Positions 10,032 through 19,113 of a stretch of 37,239 nucleotides of DNA are shown in pieces. The stretch comes from an uncultured Lachnospiraceae bacterium (lineage in GTDB: Bacteria; Bacillota; Clostridia; Lachnospirales; Lachnospiraceae), in NCBI GenBank assembly GCA_947178145.1, contig CAMWXE010000052.1:1-37239 (forward strand), read 5' to 3'. Under the pieces are notes generated by a model, which worked only from the letters and a program-made list of their open reading frames with translations, was not told the DNA's origin and ran no database searches. Numbering within the stretch: position 1 is the first letter of the stretch; each line of letters starts with the position of its first letter. Position numbers and translations under genes: made by a program.

Positions 10032-11450
10032 TCAATACCTAAAATACAGGAATGGATTGTTGATTCCAATAGCCAGGTAGTAAACTGACCACCAGAATAT
10101 AATAAATGCTAGGATGATGCCTGAGACACGATGTCGAATTCTGTCGAACAGTCTCTCAGGAAAACTCATTGCAAAAATAATGCTTGCAATCAGCAGCGGC
10201 GCATAGGTCGATGCGAGCCGCACGAAATCGGATAAGTTCCAATTGATTCCGCTGCCAAAGAATGGAAACAGTCGGCTCAGATAGACACCAAGTTGCTGGA
10301 AATCGCTGATTGCAAAAATTGCCCAGCTTACAAGAATATAAAAAAACATATATAAATGCGATATCAGTCGGGCAAAAATATTGTCGGCATTAAGCCATTT
10401 TAAGGTAAAATTTTTCTCTATAATCTGCAATACAAAGATTAAGAGTCCCCACAAAATAAAGTTCCATGCAGCGCCGTGCCAGAAGCCACAGAGAAACCAT
10501 ACAACCAATAGATTAAAAATTGTGCGCGCTTTTCCCAGGCGGTTGCCGCCAAGCGGGATATACACATATTCCCGGAACCATGCGCCGAGCGTGATATGCC
10601 ATCTGCGCCAGAAGTCCGTGACACTCCGCGCCGTATAAGGATGACGAAAGTTTGCAGGCATATCAAAACCCAGCATCTCGCCAAGTCCAATTGCCATCAT
10701 GGAGTAGCCGCAGAAGTCAAAATAAAGCTGCATGGAATAAGCAAACGCGCCGAGCCATGCCAGCGGAGTAGAAATACTCTCATAACCAATGGTGCAGACT
10801 TCGTTCCATAGAGTCCCGATGCGGTTTGCAATAATGACCTTGTAGCCAAGTCCTATAATGAAGGTTTTCAAGCCGTTGTCAAGACCATATATAGTGATCA
10901 TGCGGTCTTCTAAAGCATCGCGAATATCAGAATAAACAACAATCGGTCCCGCGATCAGCTGGGGAAACATACACAGGTATGCGCCCAAATTAATAAAAGA
11001 CCGGTCAGCTTTCGTTCTCCTGAGATATACATCAATGATATAAGATGCAATCTGGAATGTATAGAAGCTGATTCCAAGAGGCAGCGTAAGATTCAGTGTG
11101 TAAAATCGCCACGGAACAGACAGCAGTCTTAGAGCGGCATTAATATTTTCAATAAAAAAATTAGTGTATTTAAAAAACAACAAAAATCCAAAATTGTAGA
11201 GGAGTGACACGATTAACAGTATAGTCCGCTTAAAATTCCGCTCCTTAAAGTGTTCCAGTCCTCTCCCGATCAAATAGTTTACAGTGATGGAGCAGAGAAT
11301 CAGAAAAAGGTAGTATGGCTCACCAAAGCTGTAGAAGACCAGACTTCCCAGAAAAAGAAGCAGGTTTCGCCAACTGGCGGGAAGTATATAATATAAAACC
11401 AAAAAGATTGGCAAAAATACAAAAATAAATGAAAGGCTGCTAAAAACCAT
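10032..11450 (-). CDS. MBOAT-family O-acyltransferase (AlgI/DltB-like)
   Basis: A 472-residue polytopic membrane protein with about eleven hydrophobic segments. It carries the MBOAT signatures: PQLIAGPIV near 163-171, the WRRWHITLG segment (281-289) and the catalytic histidine in GFWHGAAWN (His325). This family takes an activated acyl group from the cytoplasm and passes it through the membrane to a partner that modifies a surface polymer. SD GGGGGA lies 5 nt before the ATG. The SGNH gene follows 37 nt downstream, so the two form an operon. Lack of dltA, dltC or alginate genes nearby argues against D-alanylation of teichoic acid or alginate acetylation; acetylation of a cell-wall or capsular glycan is the best inference. 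Confidence 0.92.
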   Translation of the reverse strand: MVFSSLSFIFVFLPIFLVLYYILPASWRNLLLFLGSLVFYSFGEPYYLFLILCSITVNYLIGRGLEHFKERNFKRTILLIVSLLYNFGFLLFFKYTNFFIENINAALRLLSVPWRFYTLNLTLPLGISFYTFQIASYIIDVYLRRTKADRSFINLGAYLCMFPQLIAGPIVVYSDIRDALEDRMITIYGLDNGLKTFIIGLGYKVIIANRIGTLWNEVCTIGYESISTPLAWLGAFAYSMQLYFDFCGYSMMAIGLGEMLGFDMPANFRHPYTARSVTDFWRRWHITLGAWFREYVYIPLGGNRLGKARTIFNLLVVWFLCGFWHGAAWNFILWGLLIFVLQIIEKNFTLKWLNADNIFARLISHLYMFFYILVSWAIFAISDFQQLGVYLSRLFPFFGSGINWNLSDFVRLASTYAPLLIASIIFAMSFPERLFDRIRHRVSGIILAFIIFWWSVYYLAIGINNPFLYFRY

Positions 11451-11802
11451 GATATTCCCCCATAAATCATGATATAAAAAAATCTATAATAAAGTGTAAA
11501 ATACCCACTACTAGTATAGGTATTTACCATAAGATCATTTTATGTAATTATAATAGTTATTATAGCAAAAAGAAACGAATAATGCCACAGAATTATTTGA
11601 ATTTTTTTGTACAAACAATATGGTCAATTCTACAAAAAATCCAGCATTTTGGATATTTGCGATTGCGCGCAGTTATTCTTAATATATGTTGTGGATAATG
11701 GAATATGCTTTTGGCTTTTTTGTGAATTTTATTGCAGGAGCTGTCAAAAACTGTTACTCTAAATAGAGTGTATTTGGAAGAAATTGTCTATGGAGGTTCG
11801 GT
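11451..11802. other. Divergent intergenic region, MBOAT and prsA-like
   Basis: About 350 bp, AT-rich and without a credible gene. It holds an inverted repeat AAATACC/GGTATTT (11499-11505 with 11519-11525). For the minus-strand MBOAT gene there is a possible promoter: TATAAT complement at 11547-11552 with a weak -35 at 11570-11575 (17 bp). Close to the prsA-like gene, ACTCTA-AA-TAGAGT (11756-11769) is a perfect inverted repeat that could be an operator. A convincing promoter for that gene was not found. Confidence 0.5.
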
Positions 11803-12873
11803 ATGAAATATTTTTACAATAAATACATTATAAAACTGTTGGTGGTCCTGCTCGCGGTGATCGTTACAACGACTGGATGCAGGGACAAATTAAACGAGCA
11901 TGGCAGCACAAAGATCGTGTTGACAACAGGTTTTGACAAGGATGAGATATTTCGCATTGATAAGACTTCCTGCAAGCTGCCAGAAGTAATGGTCTATCTG
12001 ACTAACAGCAAGAATCAATATGAGCAGGCACTTGGAAGTCAGATATGGGAGACTTCGTACGAGGGAGAGACGCTGGAAGAGAATGTGAAAGAGATAGTGC
12101 TCGCAAGGATTGCCCGCATCAAGGCAATGAATCTGCTGGCTGAAAAATATGGAATCAGTCTTTCGGAGGAGGAGACAAGCAGGGCTGCGATGGCTGCCAG
12201 CCAGTATTATGAATCCTTGAATGACAAGGAGCGGGAACTGATCAATGTGGATGAAAAACTTTTGTGCACGATGTATGAGGAATATGCTTTGGCGGGAAAG
12301 GTGTATGAATATTTGATTGCGGATATCAATCCTGAGATTAGCGACGACGAAGCGAGAATAATCACAGTGCAGCATATTCTGATCAAAACCTATTCTCTGA
12401 ATGAAGCGGGAGAGCATGTGCCTTATTCGGACGAGGCAAAAAGGGAGGCTTATAGAAAGGCGCGTGAAGCGCTCAAGAGGATACAGGATGGGGAAGATTT
12501 CACAGGATTGATTGCTGAGTACAGTGAGGATAGTAATTCGTCTTATTCTTTTGGGAAGGGAACCATGGACGCGGCATTTGAGGATGCAGCGTTCAATCTT
12601 GGAACGGACGAGATCAGTGATATTGTGGAGACAGAACATGGTTATCATATCATAAAATGCATCAGCACATTTGACAGAGACGAGACAGATCGAAATAAGG
12701 TAAGGATTGTGGAACAGCGCAGGAAAGAGGTATTTAATGAAGAGTATTCGGGGTTTGTGGAAGGACTCACCAGAAGTCTGAATGAGAAATTATGGGAGAC
12801 AGTGGGATTTATCGATGATGCGGAGGTGACGACCAGCAGCTTCTTTGAAGTTTTTCAGGAAGTGTTTGATTAA
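11803..12873 (+). CDS. PrsA-like parvulin peptidyl-prolyl isomerase lipoprotein
   Basis: A 356-residue lipoprotein. Residues 1-25 are a lipoprotein signal peptide ending in TTTGC, with Cys26 the lipidation site. Residues 85-180 form a helical SurA/PrsA-like chaperone region. Residues about 186-285 are a parvulin domain: QHILIK at its start, GEDFTGLIAEYSED, FGKGTMDAAFEDAAFNL, and HGYHIIKC at its end. PrsA proteins fold secreted proteins and PBPs on the outer membrane face. The start has GGAGG before it. Some catalytic-pocket residues are hard to judge by eye, so the isomerase activity is inference. It is followed by the CIRCE-controlled htpG gene but has its own leader. Confidence 0.88.
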   Translation: MKYFYNKYIIKLLVVLLAVIVTTTGCRDKLNEHGSTKIVLTTGFDKDEIFRIDKTSCKLPEVMVYLTNSKNQYEQALGSQIWETSYEGETLEENVKEIVLARIARIKAMNLLAEKYGISLSEEETSRAAMAASQYYESLNDKERELINVDEKLLCTMYEEYALAGKVYEYLIADINPEISDDEARIITVQHILIKTYSLNEAGEHVPYSDEAKREAYRKAREALKRIQDGEDFTGLIAEYSEDSNSSYSFGKGTMDAAFEDAAFNLGTDEISDIVETEHGYHIIKCISTFDRDETDRNKVRIVEQRRKEVFNEEYSGFVEGLTRSLNEKLWETVGFIDDAEVTTSSFFEVFQEVFD

Positions 12874-12923
12874 TTATGTCAGGAATGAAAAAAATAAAAG
12901 AAGTATAAACAAACTATAAATTA

Positions 12924-12950
12924 TTAGCACTCATGCCAAATGAGTGCTAA
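12924..12950 (+). promoter_or_regulatory. CIRCE element (HrcA operator) upstream of htpG
   Basis: TTAGCACTC (12924-12932), nine bases, and GAGTGCTAA (12942-12950): a perfect match to the CIRCE consensus bound by the heat-shock repressor HrcA. A TATAAA at 12915-12920 directly upstream could be the -10 of a promoter whose start lies in the operator. Confidence 0.95.
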
Positions 12951-12957
12951 TTTTCTC

Positions 12958-12986
12958 TTGACTTTTACTTTTTAGGGTATTAAACT
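12958..12986 (+). promoter_or_regulatory. Second candidate promoter for htpG
   Basis: TTGACT (12958-12963) and TAAACT (12981-12986), 17 bp apart, just downstream of CIRCE. HrcA at CIRCE would sit at its upstream edge. Which of the two promoters is used cannot be told from sequence. Confidence 0.4.
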
Positions 12987-13053
12987 ATCTAACAGACGGA
13001 CAGATAATTGTCCAATATAAATTATGTAAACATGAGAAAGGAATGTGATTTTT

Positions 13054-15168
13054 ATGGCAGAGAAGCGCGGAAACTTGTCAATCAACAGCGATAATATTTT
13101 TCCTATTATTAAGAAGTGGTTATATTCAGACCATGATATTTTCTATAGAGAGCTGATCTCAAATGGCTGCGATGCCATCACGAAGCTGAAAAAGTTGGAA
13201 ATGATGGGAGAGTATGAATATCCCGCCGATGTCAAGAAGGATATCCATATCATCGTCAATCCAGAGGCGAAAACGCTGAAGTTCATCGACACCGGACTTG
13301 GTATGACAGCGGAGGAAGTGGAGGAGTATATTAACCAGATTGCTTTTTCCGGGGCGACAGACTTTATTGAGAAGTATAAGGACAAGGCCAATGACGATCA
13401 GATTATCGGTCATTTCGGACTTGGCTTCTACTCTGCATTTATGGTGGCAGATGAGGTTCATATCGACACGCTTTCTTATCAGAAAGATGCAGCACCAGTC
13501 CATTGGGAGTGCGACGGCGGCACAGAATTCTCCATGAAAGACGGGGACAGGACTGTGGTCGGCACAGAGATTACGCTGTTTCTCAATGAGGACTGTCTGG
13601 AGTTCTGTAATGAGTACAAGGCGAGAGAAGTAATCAAGAAGTACTGCTCATTCATGCCGTATGAGATCTATCTCGAGAAAGCAAATGCACCAGAGGAGTT
13701 TGAGACCATAGATCCTGATGACAAGAGAGAGGACGATGTGGTGGTAGAGTCCTTTGAGGAGGAGAAGGAAATTCCGGGGGAGGACGGCGCAGAACCGACG
13801 AAGGAAAAGGTGCCAAAGTTAAAGATCAGGAAGCGTCCTGTTCCCCTGAACGAGACACATCCGCTGTGGGCGAAACATCCAAACGAGTGTACGAAAGAAG
13901 AGTATATCGACTTCTATCGCAAGGTGTTTGCCGATTACAAGGAGCCGCTTTTTTGGATTCACCTGAATATGGATTATCCATTTAATATGAAGGGTATCCT
14001 CTATTTCCCGAAGATCAATATGGAGTATGAGTCCATTGAGGGAACAATAAAACTGTACAACAATCAGGTATTTATCGCAGACAACATCAAGGAGGTTATT
14101 CCAGAGTTTCTGCTGCTGTTAAAGGGTGTGATTGACTGCCCGGATCTTCCATTGAATGTATCAAGAAGTGCACTGCAAAACGACGGCTTTGTGACAAAGA
14201 TCAGCGAGTACATCACCAAGAAGGTTGCCGACAAACTTTCTGGCATGTGCAAGACCGACAAGGAAAATTATGAGAAGTACTGGGATGATATCAGTCCGTT
14301 TATCAAGTTTGGCTGCTTGAAGGATGACAAGTTCTGCGAGAAGATGACAGACTATATCCTGTTTAAGAATCTTGATGGCAAGTATCTGACACTTCCCGAA
14401 TGCCTGGAAGTGAAGAAGATTGATCCAGATGAAGCAGAAAATAACGATCAGAATGAAGCCTCAGCGACAGATGCTGAGACCGGTGAAAAAGTAGAGGCCG
14501 AAGTAGTTGACGCAGATGACGCTGCAGCTGAGGACGATGAAGAGAAAGAGGCAAAAGAAAAGATCATATACTATGTCACAGATCTTGTGCAGCAGAGCCA
14601 GTATGTGAATATGTTCAAGAAAGCGAACATGGACGCTGTCGTGCTGCCTGACAAGATAGACCAGCCATTTGTATCGCAGCTGGAGTCAAAGAATGAGGGA
14701 ATTAAGTTTGCACGCATTGATGCAGACCTGACAGACACATTCAAGACAGAGAACTCCAAGGAAGAGGAAGAGGAGCTCAACAAGAAGAGTGAGGAGATTG
14801 CAGAAGTATTTAAGAAAGCTGTCAAGAATGAAAATATTACTGTCAGGGTGGAGAAACTCAAAAACGAAGATATTGCTTCCATGATCACAGTTTCTGAGGA
14901 ATCACGCAGAATGCAGGATATGATGAAAATGTATGCGATGCCAGGCATGGACATGGGCATGATGGGCCGGGAAGGCGAGACATTGGTTCTCAATGCAAAC
15001 AATGAGCTTGTGTCATATGTGCTGGACAATAAGGAAGGCGAAAATGTGGAGTTGATTTGTGAGCAGCTCTATGATTTGGCGCTGATTCAGCAGGCACCGC
15101 TGCAGCCGGAAGCGATGACAAAGTTTGTCAACAGAAGTAATAAAATTATGATGCTCCTGACAAAATAA
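13054..15168 (+). CDS. htpG: Hsp90-family chaperone HtpG
   Basis: A 704-residue ATP-dependent dimeric chaperone. The GHKL ATPase has ELISNGCDA (33-41), DTGLGM (79-84) and GHFGLGFYSAF (119-129); the middle-domain catalytic arginine is in VSRSALQND (near 371). It is longer than classical HtpG because of two charged inserts: about 208-260 (Glu/Asp/Lys-rich, between N and middle domains, where eukaryotic Hsp90 has its charged linker) and about 455-503 (acidic). There is no MEEVD tail. I chose ATG 13054 because AAAGGA is 11 nt upstream; the in-frame GTG at 13045 is only 2 nt from it. Control by CIRCE/HrcA is very likely. Confidence 0.95.
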   Translation: MAEKRGNLSINSDNIFPIIKKWLYSDHDIFYRELISNGCDAITKLKKLEMMGEYEYPADVKKDIHIIVNPEAKTLKFIDTGLGMTAEEVEEYINQIAFSGATDFIEKYKDKANDDQIIGHFGLGFYSAFMVADEVHIDTLSYQKDAAPVHWECDGGTEFSMKDGDRTVVGTEITLFLNEDCLEFCNEYKAREVIKKYCSFMPYEIYLEKANAPEEFETIDPDDKREDDVVVESFEEEKEIPGEDGAEPTKEKVPKLKIRKRPVPLNETHPLWAKHPNECTKEEYIDFYRKVFADYKEPLFWIHLNMDYPFNMKGILYFPKINMEYESIEGTIKLYNNQVFIADNIKEVIPEFLLLLKGVIDCPDLPLNVSRSALQNDGFVTKISEYITKKVADKLSGMCKTDKENYEKYWDDISPFIKFGCLKDDKFCEKMTDYILFKNLDGKYLTLPECLEVKKIDPDEAENNDQNEASATDAETGEKVEAEVVDADDAAAEDDEEKEAKEKIIYYVTDLVQQSQYVNMFKKANMDAVVLPDKIDQPFVSQLESKNEGIKFARIDADLTDTFKTENSKEEEEELNKKSEEIAEVFKKAVKNENITVRVEKLKNEDIASMITVSEESRRMQDMMKMYAMPGMDMGMMGREGETLVLNANNELVSYVLDNKEGENVELICEQLYDLALIQQAPLQPEAMTKFVNRSNKIMMLLTK

Positions 15169-15203
15169 AAATAACCGGGCAGGTTTTCCTGCCCGGTTAT
15201 TTT
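15168..15203. terminator. Bidirectional terminator, htpG versus orphan gene
   Basis: A perfect 16-bp stem (15168-15183 with 15188-15203), loop TTTT, with a CCGGGCAGG core. It separates two convergent genes and touches both stop codons. Confidence 0.92.
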
Positions 15204-15746
15204 CTATTTATCAGCATCCATTAAATAGAGCTGTGTGATACGATCATTTTCGACAAACCAGGAATCTTTGTCCTTTGTACCTGTCACCTGACAGATTGTT
15301 GTGCAGATGCCAAGAGTGGGATTCCACAGATAATCCCGCTCTTCATAGATGCCGATTAACAAATTTCTGTCTACAAGACCTGTAAAACCAAGATCTTTGA
15401 CAGGCCTTAATCCAAGTTCAAAGCCAAGCCGGGGATTGTACGTAGAGACAATAATGCCTTCCTTAAGAATGTTGCGAATTATCACACTGTCATAACAATT
15501 GTGCACGATACCAACCATGTGTATATCACATGCCCGTGTGAGATTTTCATCGCGCAGATCGGTTTGGAGTAGGTATCTTCCGTCTTGCGTTGGAAACGTA
15601 AAATTTTCATCTGCCGTATCTGAATAGAGTACGAAACGTCCAACTCCTAAATACATCGCAGGATATTCCCTGCCGCAATACATTACATAAAGTCCTTCGC
15701 GGTATTCACCGGTAGAAGTACCTTCAAATTCAAAACGCTCCTTCAT
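15204..15746 (-). CDS. Orphan hypothetical protein, soluble beta-rich
   Basis: A 180-residue protein I cannot assign. It has no signal peptide or membrane segment. The sequence is rich in Tyr, Gly and hydrophobic/aromatic alternation, suggesting a compact beta-rich fold. The N-terminal half contains an EYREGLYVMYCGREYPAMYL stretch, and there are five cysteines without a zinc-finger pattern. The SD AAGGAGA is 10 nt before the ATG, and a good promoter lies upstream (15823-15851). It is monocistronic and shares the htpG terminator. It could be a sensor or immunity-like small protein, but nothing in the sequence decides this. Confidence 0.72.
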   Translation of the reverse strand: MKERFEFEGTSTGEYREGLYVMYCGREYPAMYLGVGRFVLYSDTADENFTFPTQDGRYLLQTDLRDENLTRACDIHMVGIVHNCYDSVIIRNILKEGIIVSTYNPRLGFELGLRPVKDLGFTGLVDRNLLIGIYEERDYLWNPTLGICTTICQVTGTKDKDSWFVENDRITQLYLMDADK

Positions 15747-16157
15747 ATAACTCGCGTCTCCTTTTTGTTTTTGATATCAAAATTTTTGAAAAAAGTAATA
15801 AATATTCGGCTTAACTATGTCCATCATATAATATGAAAAACTTGATGGCAAGGGGGTAAGTCAGGCAAAAACAACACCAACACGCTATTTTCATAAAAGT
15901 AGAATTTACAACAAAAATATATATATTATAAAATAATAATAAAATTTTAAAAGTATTCGCTGCATTTTAATGATTGAATCAAAATTGATTGATTCTATTA
16001 TTATATTGAATTAAAATGTATCAACAATAATAAAAGGTGCAATCAATATAATAACAGAGGTTTTTATTTTGATAAACAAATGACAAAACAGGCAAAATGG
16101 TATAAAATAACTTGTAAAGGTTAAAAAATAAGAAGAGAAAGAAGGTATGACTGCAGT
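15747..16157. other. Long AT-rich divergent intergenic region
   Basis: About 410 bp, very AT-rich, without an SD-preceded reading frame. It contains the palindrome TTTTGATATCAAAA (15769-15782), the minus-strand promoter described separately, and an inverted repeat CCATCA/TGATGG (15821-15826 with 15843-15848) spanning that promoter. The G-rich patch near 15851 looked riboswitch-like but fits no class I know. From about 15890 to 16080 I see only A/T runs. Confidence 0.5.
15823..15851 (-). promoter_or_regulatory. Candidate promoter of the orphan gene at 15204-15746
   Basis: On the minus strand TTGCCA (15846-15851) and TATGAT (15823-15828) are 17 bp apart, about 80 nt upstream of the start codon. 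Confidence 0.5.
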
Positions 16158-16754
16158 ATGAGACCAAATCCCAGACCACAGGAAATCTACAGACATTTCA
16201 AGGGAAATATTTACCAGATCATAACCTTGGCGCGCCATTCCGAAAATGGTATAAAGATGGTGGTGTACCAGCAGCTTTATGCGCCGTATGAGGTTTATGT
16301 GCGTCCGCTTGAGATGTTTATGAGCAGAATAGACACCAGAAAATATCCCAATGAGAAACAGATCTATCGCTTTGAAAAATTGGACATCAGGGGTGAGGAG
16401 GGCGCAGAGAATGCAATGGAAACATCAGCGGCACTCAACAGGAGTCTAAAGAAAGAGGAAAGCGCATCAGTGGACAGTGCGGGTGCAGTGGAAACAACGG
16501 AAAAGAAATCTGACAGCGAAGCGGATTTTGCACTTGACGCGGGTCTTGTCGCGTTTCTGGACGCAGAATCCTATGAGAAAAAACTTCAGATACTCAGTTC
16601 ACTTCATCCGAGAATAACAGATGCTATGATTGACACCATGGCGGTGAGTCTCGACACGGAAGTCAAAGAAGGGGATATTGAAATGCGATATAATGAAATC
16701 AAAAACTGTCTCCTGACGATGGAGCGTTTTGAGTGCAATCGTCTCAGGTCATAA
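16158..16754 (+). CDS. DUF1653-domain protein with lineage-specific tail
   Basis: A 198-residue protein. Residues about 8-70 match the DUF1653 family (YRHFKGNIYQ, the MVVYQQLY segment and VYVRPLEMF), a small beta-barrel-like domain often found as a stand-alone bacterial protein of unknown role. Residues 80-125 form an acidic, Ser/Glu-rich, probably disordered linker; residues 125-198 are helical and unfamiliar. SD GAAGG is about 10 nt upstream of the ATG. A glycosyltransferase follows after 18 nt, so they are likely cotranscribed, but I would not infer a shared pathway from that alone. Confidence 0.85.
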   Translation: MRPNPRPQEIYRHFKGNIYQIITLARHSENGIKMVVYQQLYAPYEVYVRPLEMFMSRIDTRKYPNEKQIYRFEKLDIRGEEGAENAMETSAALNRSLKKEESASVDSAGAVETTEKKSDSEADFALDAGLVAFLDAESYEKKLQILSSLHPRITDAMIDTMAVSLDTEVKEGDIEMRYNEIKNCLLTMERFECNRLRS

Positions 16755-16772
16755 AAGAATGGAGTATTTATT

Positions 16773-17798
16773 ATGAAAGTATTATCAATCGTGATACCTT
16801 GCTATAATTCGGCGGCATATATGCGCAAATGTATTGATTCTCTGCTTCCAGGTGGCGAGGATGTGGAGATTATCATCGTCAATGACGGTTCCAGTGACAA
16901 TACACCGGATATTGCAGAGGAGTACCGGGAGCGTTTTCCGGGGATTATAAAGGTCGTAAACAAGACAAACGGTGGTCATGGTTCCGCTGTAAATGCCGGG
17001 ATTGAGCACGCCAGAGGACTTTATTTTAAGGTGGTAGACAGTGATGACTGGGTGAGTCAGAGTGCGTATATACAGATTCTGGACAAACTCAAAGACCTCC
17101 TGCAGAGCGGGAAATCTATTGACATGCTGATCAGCAATTTCGTCTACGAGAAAGAGGGCGAGAAGCGCAAGAAGGCTATGAAATATCATCATGCCTTACC
17201 CCGGGATGAGATCTTTACCTGGAAAGATGTGCGTCATTTCCGGGTGGGGCAGTATATTCTCATGCATGCGGTGATCTACAGGACAAATTTGCTGCGGGAT
17301 TGTGGATTAAAACTTCCAGAGAACACCTTTTATGTGGATAACATTTTTGTGTTTGAGCCGCTTCCGTATGTAAAGACAATGTATTATATGGATGTAAATT
17401 TCTATCGTTATTTTATCGGACGAGCAGATCAGTCTGTCAATGAACAGGTGATGATCGGAAGAATTGATCAGCAGATTAAGGTGAATAAACTGATGGTAGA
17501 CTACTACGTGGATGAAAAACAGCATATTTTGTCGAACGGCAAAGTGCGGAAATATATGGTCAACTACCTTGATATTATTACGACAGTATCCTCTGTATTG
17601 TTGATTCGATCCGATCTGGAAGAAAATCTTGAGAAGAAAAAGGAGCTCTGGCATTATATCAAGACGAAGGACAAGCTGCTGTGGGCGCGTCTGCGCATGG
17701 GACTTCTCGGAAATGCGATGAATCTTCCAGGAAAGATCGGGAGAAAGATTACGGTGGACGGGTACAAGATTTGTCAGCGAATTTTTCATTTTAATTAG
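16773..17798 (+). CDS. Family 2 glycosyltransferase
   Basis: A 341-residue GT-A fold enzyme. LSIVIPCYNSAAYMRKCIDSLL is the typical N-terminus, followed by IIIVNDGSSDNT (nucleotide-sugar site), the NGGHGSAVNAGIEHARG segment and the metal-binding DSDDW (near residues 89-93). Residues 200-341 are helical and basic without a transmembrane segment, so it acts on the cytoplasmic membrane face, probably adding a sugar to a lipid-linked or wall glycan. Donor and acceptor are unknown. A GAATGGAG site precedes the ATG. There is no surrounding polysaccharide cluster, unusual for this family; it is paired only with the DUF1653 gene. Confidence 0.9.
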   Translation: MKVLSIVIPCYNSAAYMRKCIDSLLPGGEDVEIIIVNDGSSDNTPDIAEEYRERFPGIIKVVNKTNGGHGSAVNAGIEHARGLYFKVVDSDDWVSQSAYIQILDKLKDLLQSGKSIDMLISNFVYEKEGEKRKKAMKYHHALPRDEIFTWKDVRHFRVGQYILMHAVIYRTNLLRDCGLKLPENTFYVDNIFVFEPLPYVKTMYYMDVNFYRYFIGRADQSVNEQVMIGRIDQQIKVNKLMVDYYVDEKQHILSNGKVRKYMVNYLDIITTVSSVLLIRSDLEENLEKKKELWHYIKTKDKLLWARLRMGLLGNAMNLPGKIGRKITVDGYKICQRIFHFN

Positions 17799-17801
17799 TT
17801 C

Positions 17802-17830
17802 TTGTAAAATCACAGAAAAACAGTTATACT
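17802..17830 (+). promoter_or_regulatory. Candidate promoter of glyA
   Basis: TTGTAA (17802-17807) and TATACT (17825-17830), 17-bp spacing, starting right after the glycosyltransferase stop and 41 bp before the glyA start. Confidence 0.6.
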
Positions 17831-17871
17831 AAAACGGATTATATAAATATTCAAATACGGAGGAAGGATTC

Positions 17872-19110
17872 ATGTATTCACTTGATGAAGTAAGAAATGT
17901 AGATCCCCAGATAGCAGATGCCATTGTGGCAGAACAGGAGAGACAGAACAGCCATATCGAGCTGATTGCCTCCGAGAACTGGGTTAGTAAGGCAGTTATG
18001 GCAGCAATGGGAAGCCCGTTGACCAATAAGTATGCAGAAGGATATCCGGGAAAGAGATATTATGGCGGTTGTGACTGCGTGGATATCGTGGAAAATCTTG
18101 CCATTGAGCGGGCAAAAGAGCTGTTTGGATGTGATTATGCAAATGTTCAGCCGCATTCTGGCGCACAGGCGAATATGGCAGTACAGTTTGCCGTGCTGCA
18201 GCCAGGCGATACGATTATGGGCATGAATCTTGACCATGGCGGACATCTCACACATGGCTCTCCTGTCAATATGTCCGGCAAATATTTTCATGTAGTGCCT
18301 TACGGTGTGGATGATAACGGTTTTCTTGACTATGATAAGATGCGGGAGCTGGCATTGGAGTGCAAGCCTAAGATGATTATTGCAGGTGCAAGTGCATATG
18401 CCAGAACGATTGATTTTAAGCGTTTTAGAGAAGTGTGTGATGAGGTTGGCGCTGTCCTTATGGTCGACATGGCACATATTGCGGGTCTGGTGGCAGCAGG
18501 ACTGCATCCGAATCCTGTTCCGTATGCGGACGTCGTGACAACAACGACGCACAAGACATTGAGAGGTCCTCGCGGCGGTTTGATTCTTGCAAACAAAGAG
18601 GCTGCAGAGAAGTACAACTTCAACAAAGCAATCTTCCCAGGGATTCAGGGAGGACCGCTCATGCATGTGATTGCGGCGAAAGCTGTCTGCTTCCAGGAAG
18701 CGCTCGGTGAAGCGTTCAAAACATATCAGCAGCAGATTGTCAAAAATGCGCAGGCGCTTTGCAGCGGATTGATCAGCAGGGACATCAAGATTGTTTCAGG
18801 TGGTACGGACAATCATCTGATGCTTGTGGACCTCACAACATATGATCTTACAGGTAAGGCGGTCGAGAAGCTGATGGATGAGGCACACATTACCTGTAAT
18901 AAAAATACGATTCCAAACGATCCGAAGTCACCGTTTGTCACAAGTGGTATCAGACTCGGAACGCCGGCTGTCACGAGCCGCGGCATGAAGGAAGAGGATA
19001 TGGATCAGATCGCAGAGGCAATCGCTATGGTCATCAAGGAGCAGGAAGGCGGCATAGCGGGCGCAAGAGCGATCGTGCAGTCGCTTACGGATAAGTACCC
19101 GTTAATCTAA
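17872..19110 (+). CDS. glyA: Serine hydroxymethyltransferase
   Basis: A 412-residue PLP enzyme converting serine plus tetrahydrofolate to glycine and 5,10-methylene-THF, the main source of one-carbon units. Diagnostic parts: [32 protein letters not shown], and the PLP-lysine motif [14 protein letters not shown] (lysine near residue 227). The length is normal. AGGAGGAAGG is close to the ATG. One GH3-like gene begins 3 nt after its stop. There is no glycine or THF riboswitch in the short leader. Confidence 0.97.
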   Translation: MYSLDEVRNVDPQIADAIVAEQERQNSHIELIASENWVSKAVMAAMGSPLTNKYAEGYPGKRYYGGCDCVDIVENLAIERAKELFGCDYANVQPHSGAQANMAVQFAVLQPGDTIMGMNLDHGGHLTHGSPVNMSGKYFHVVPYGVDDNGFLDYDKMRELALECKPKMIIAGASAYARTIDFKRFREVCDEVGAVLMVDMAHIAGLVAAGLHPNPVPYADVVTTTTHKTLRGPRGGLILANKEAAEKYNFNKAIFPGIQGGPLMHVIAAKAVCFQEALGEAFKTYQQQIVKNAQALCSGLISRDIKIVSGGTDNHLMLVDLTTYDLTGKAVEKLMDEAHITCNKNTIPNDPKSPFVTSGIRLGTPAVTSRGMKEEDMDQIAEAIAMVIKEQEGGIAGARAIVQSLTDKYPLI

Positions 19111-19113
19111 ATT

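Noticed and set aside
11890..12648. A 252-codon minus-strand reading frame
   Set aside because: It is antisense to the PrsA-like gene, which has a clear SD, lipobox and parvulin domain.
13045..13053. GTG at 13045 as htpG start
   Set aside because: It is only 2 nt from the SD AAAGGA, while ATG 13054 has normal spacing and gives the expected N-terminus.
15840..15900. Riboswitch-like G-rich patch upstream of the orphan gene
   Set aside because: It fits no class I know, and it lies on the -35 side of the minus-strand promoter.
17799..17871. Glycine or THF riboswitch before glyA
   Set aside because: The leader is only about 35 nt after the predicted start, too short for either class.
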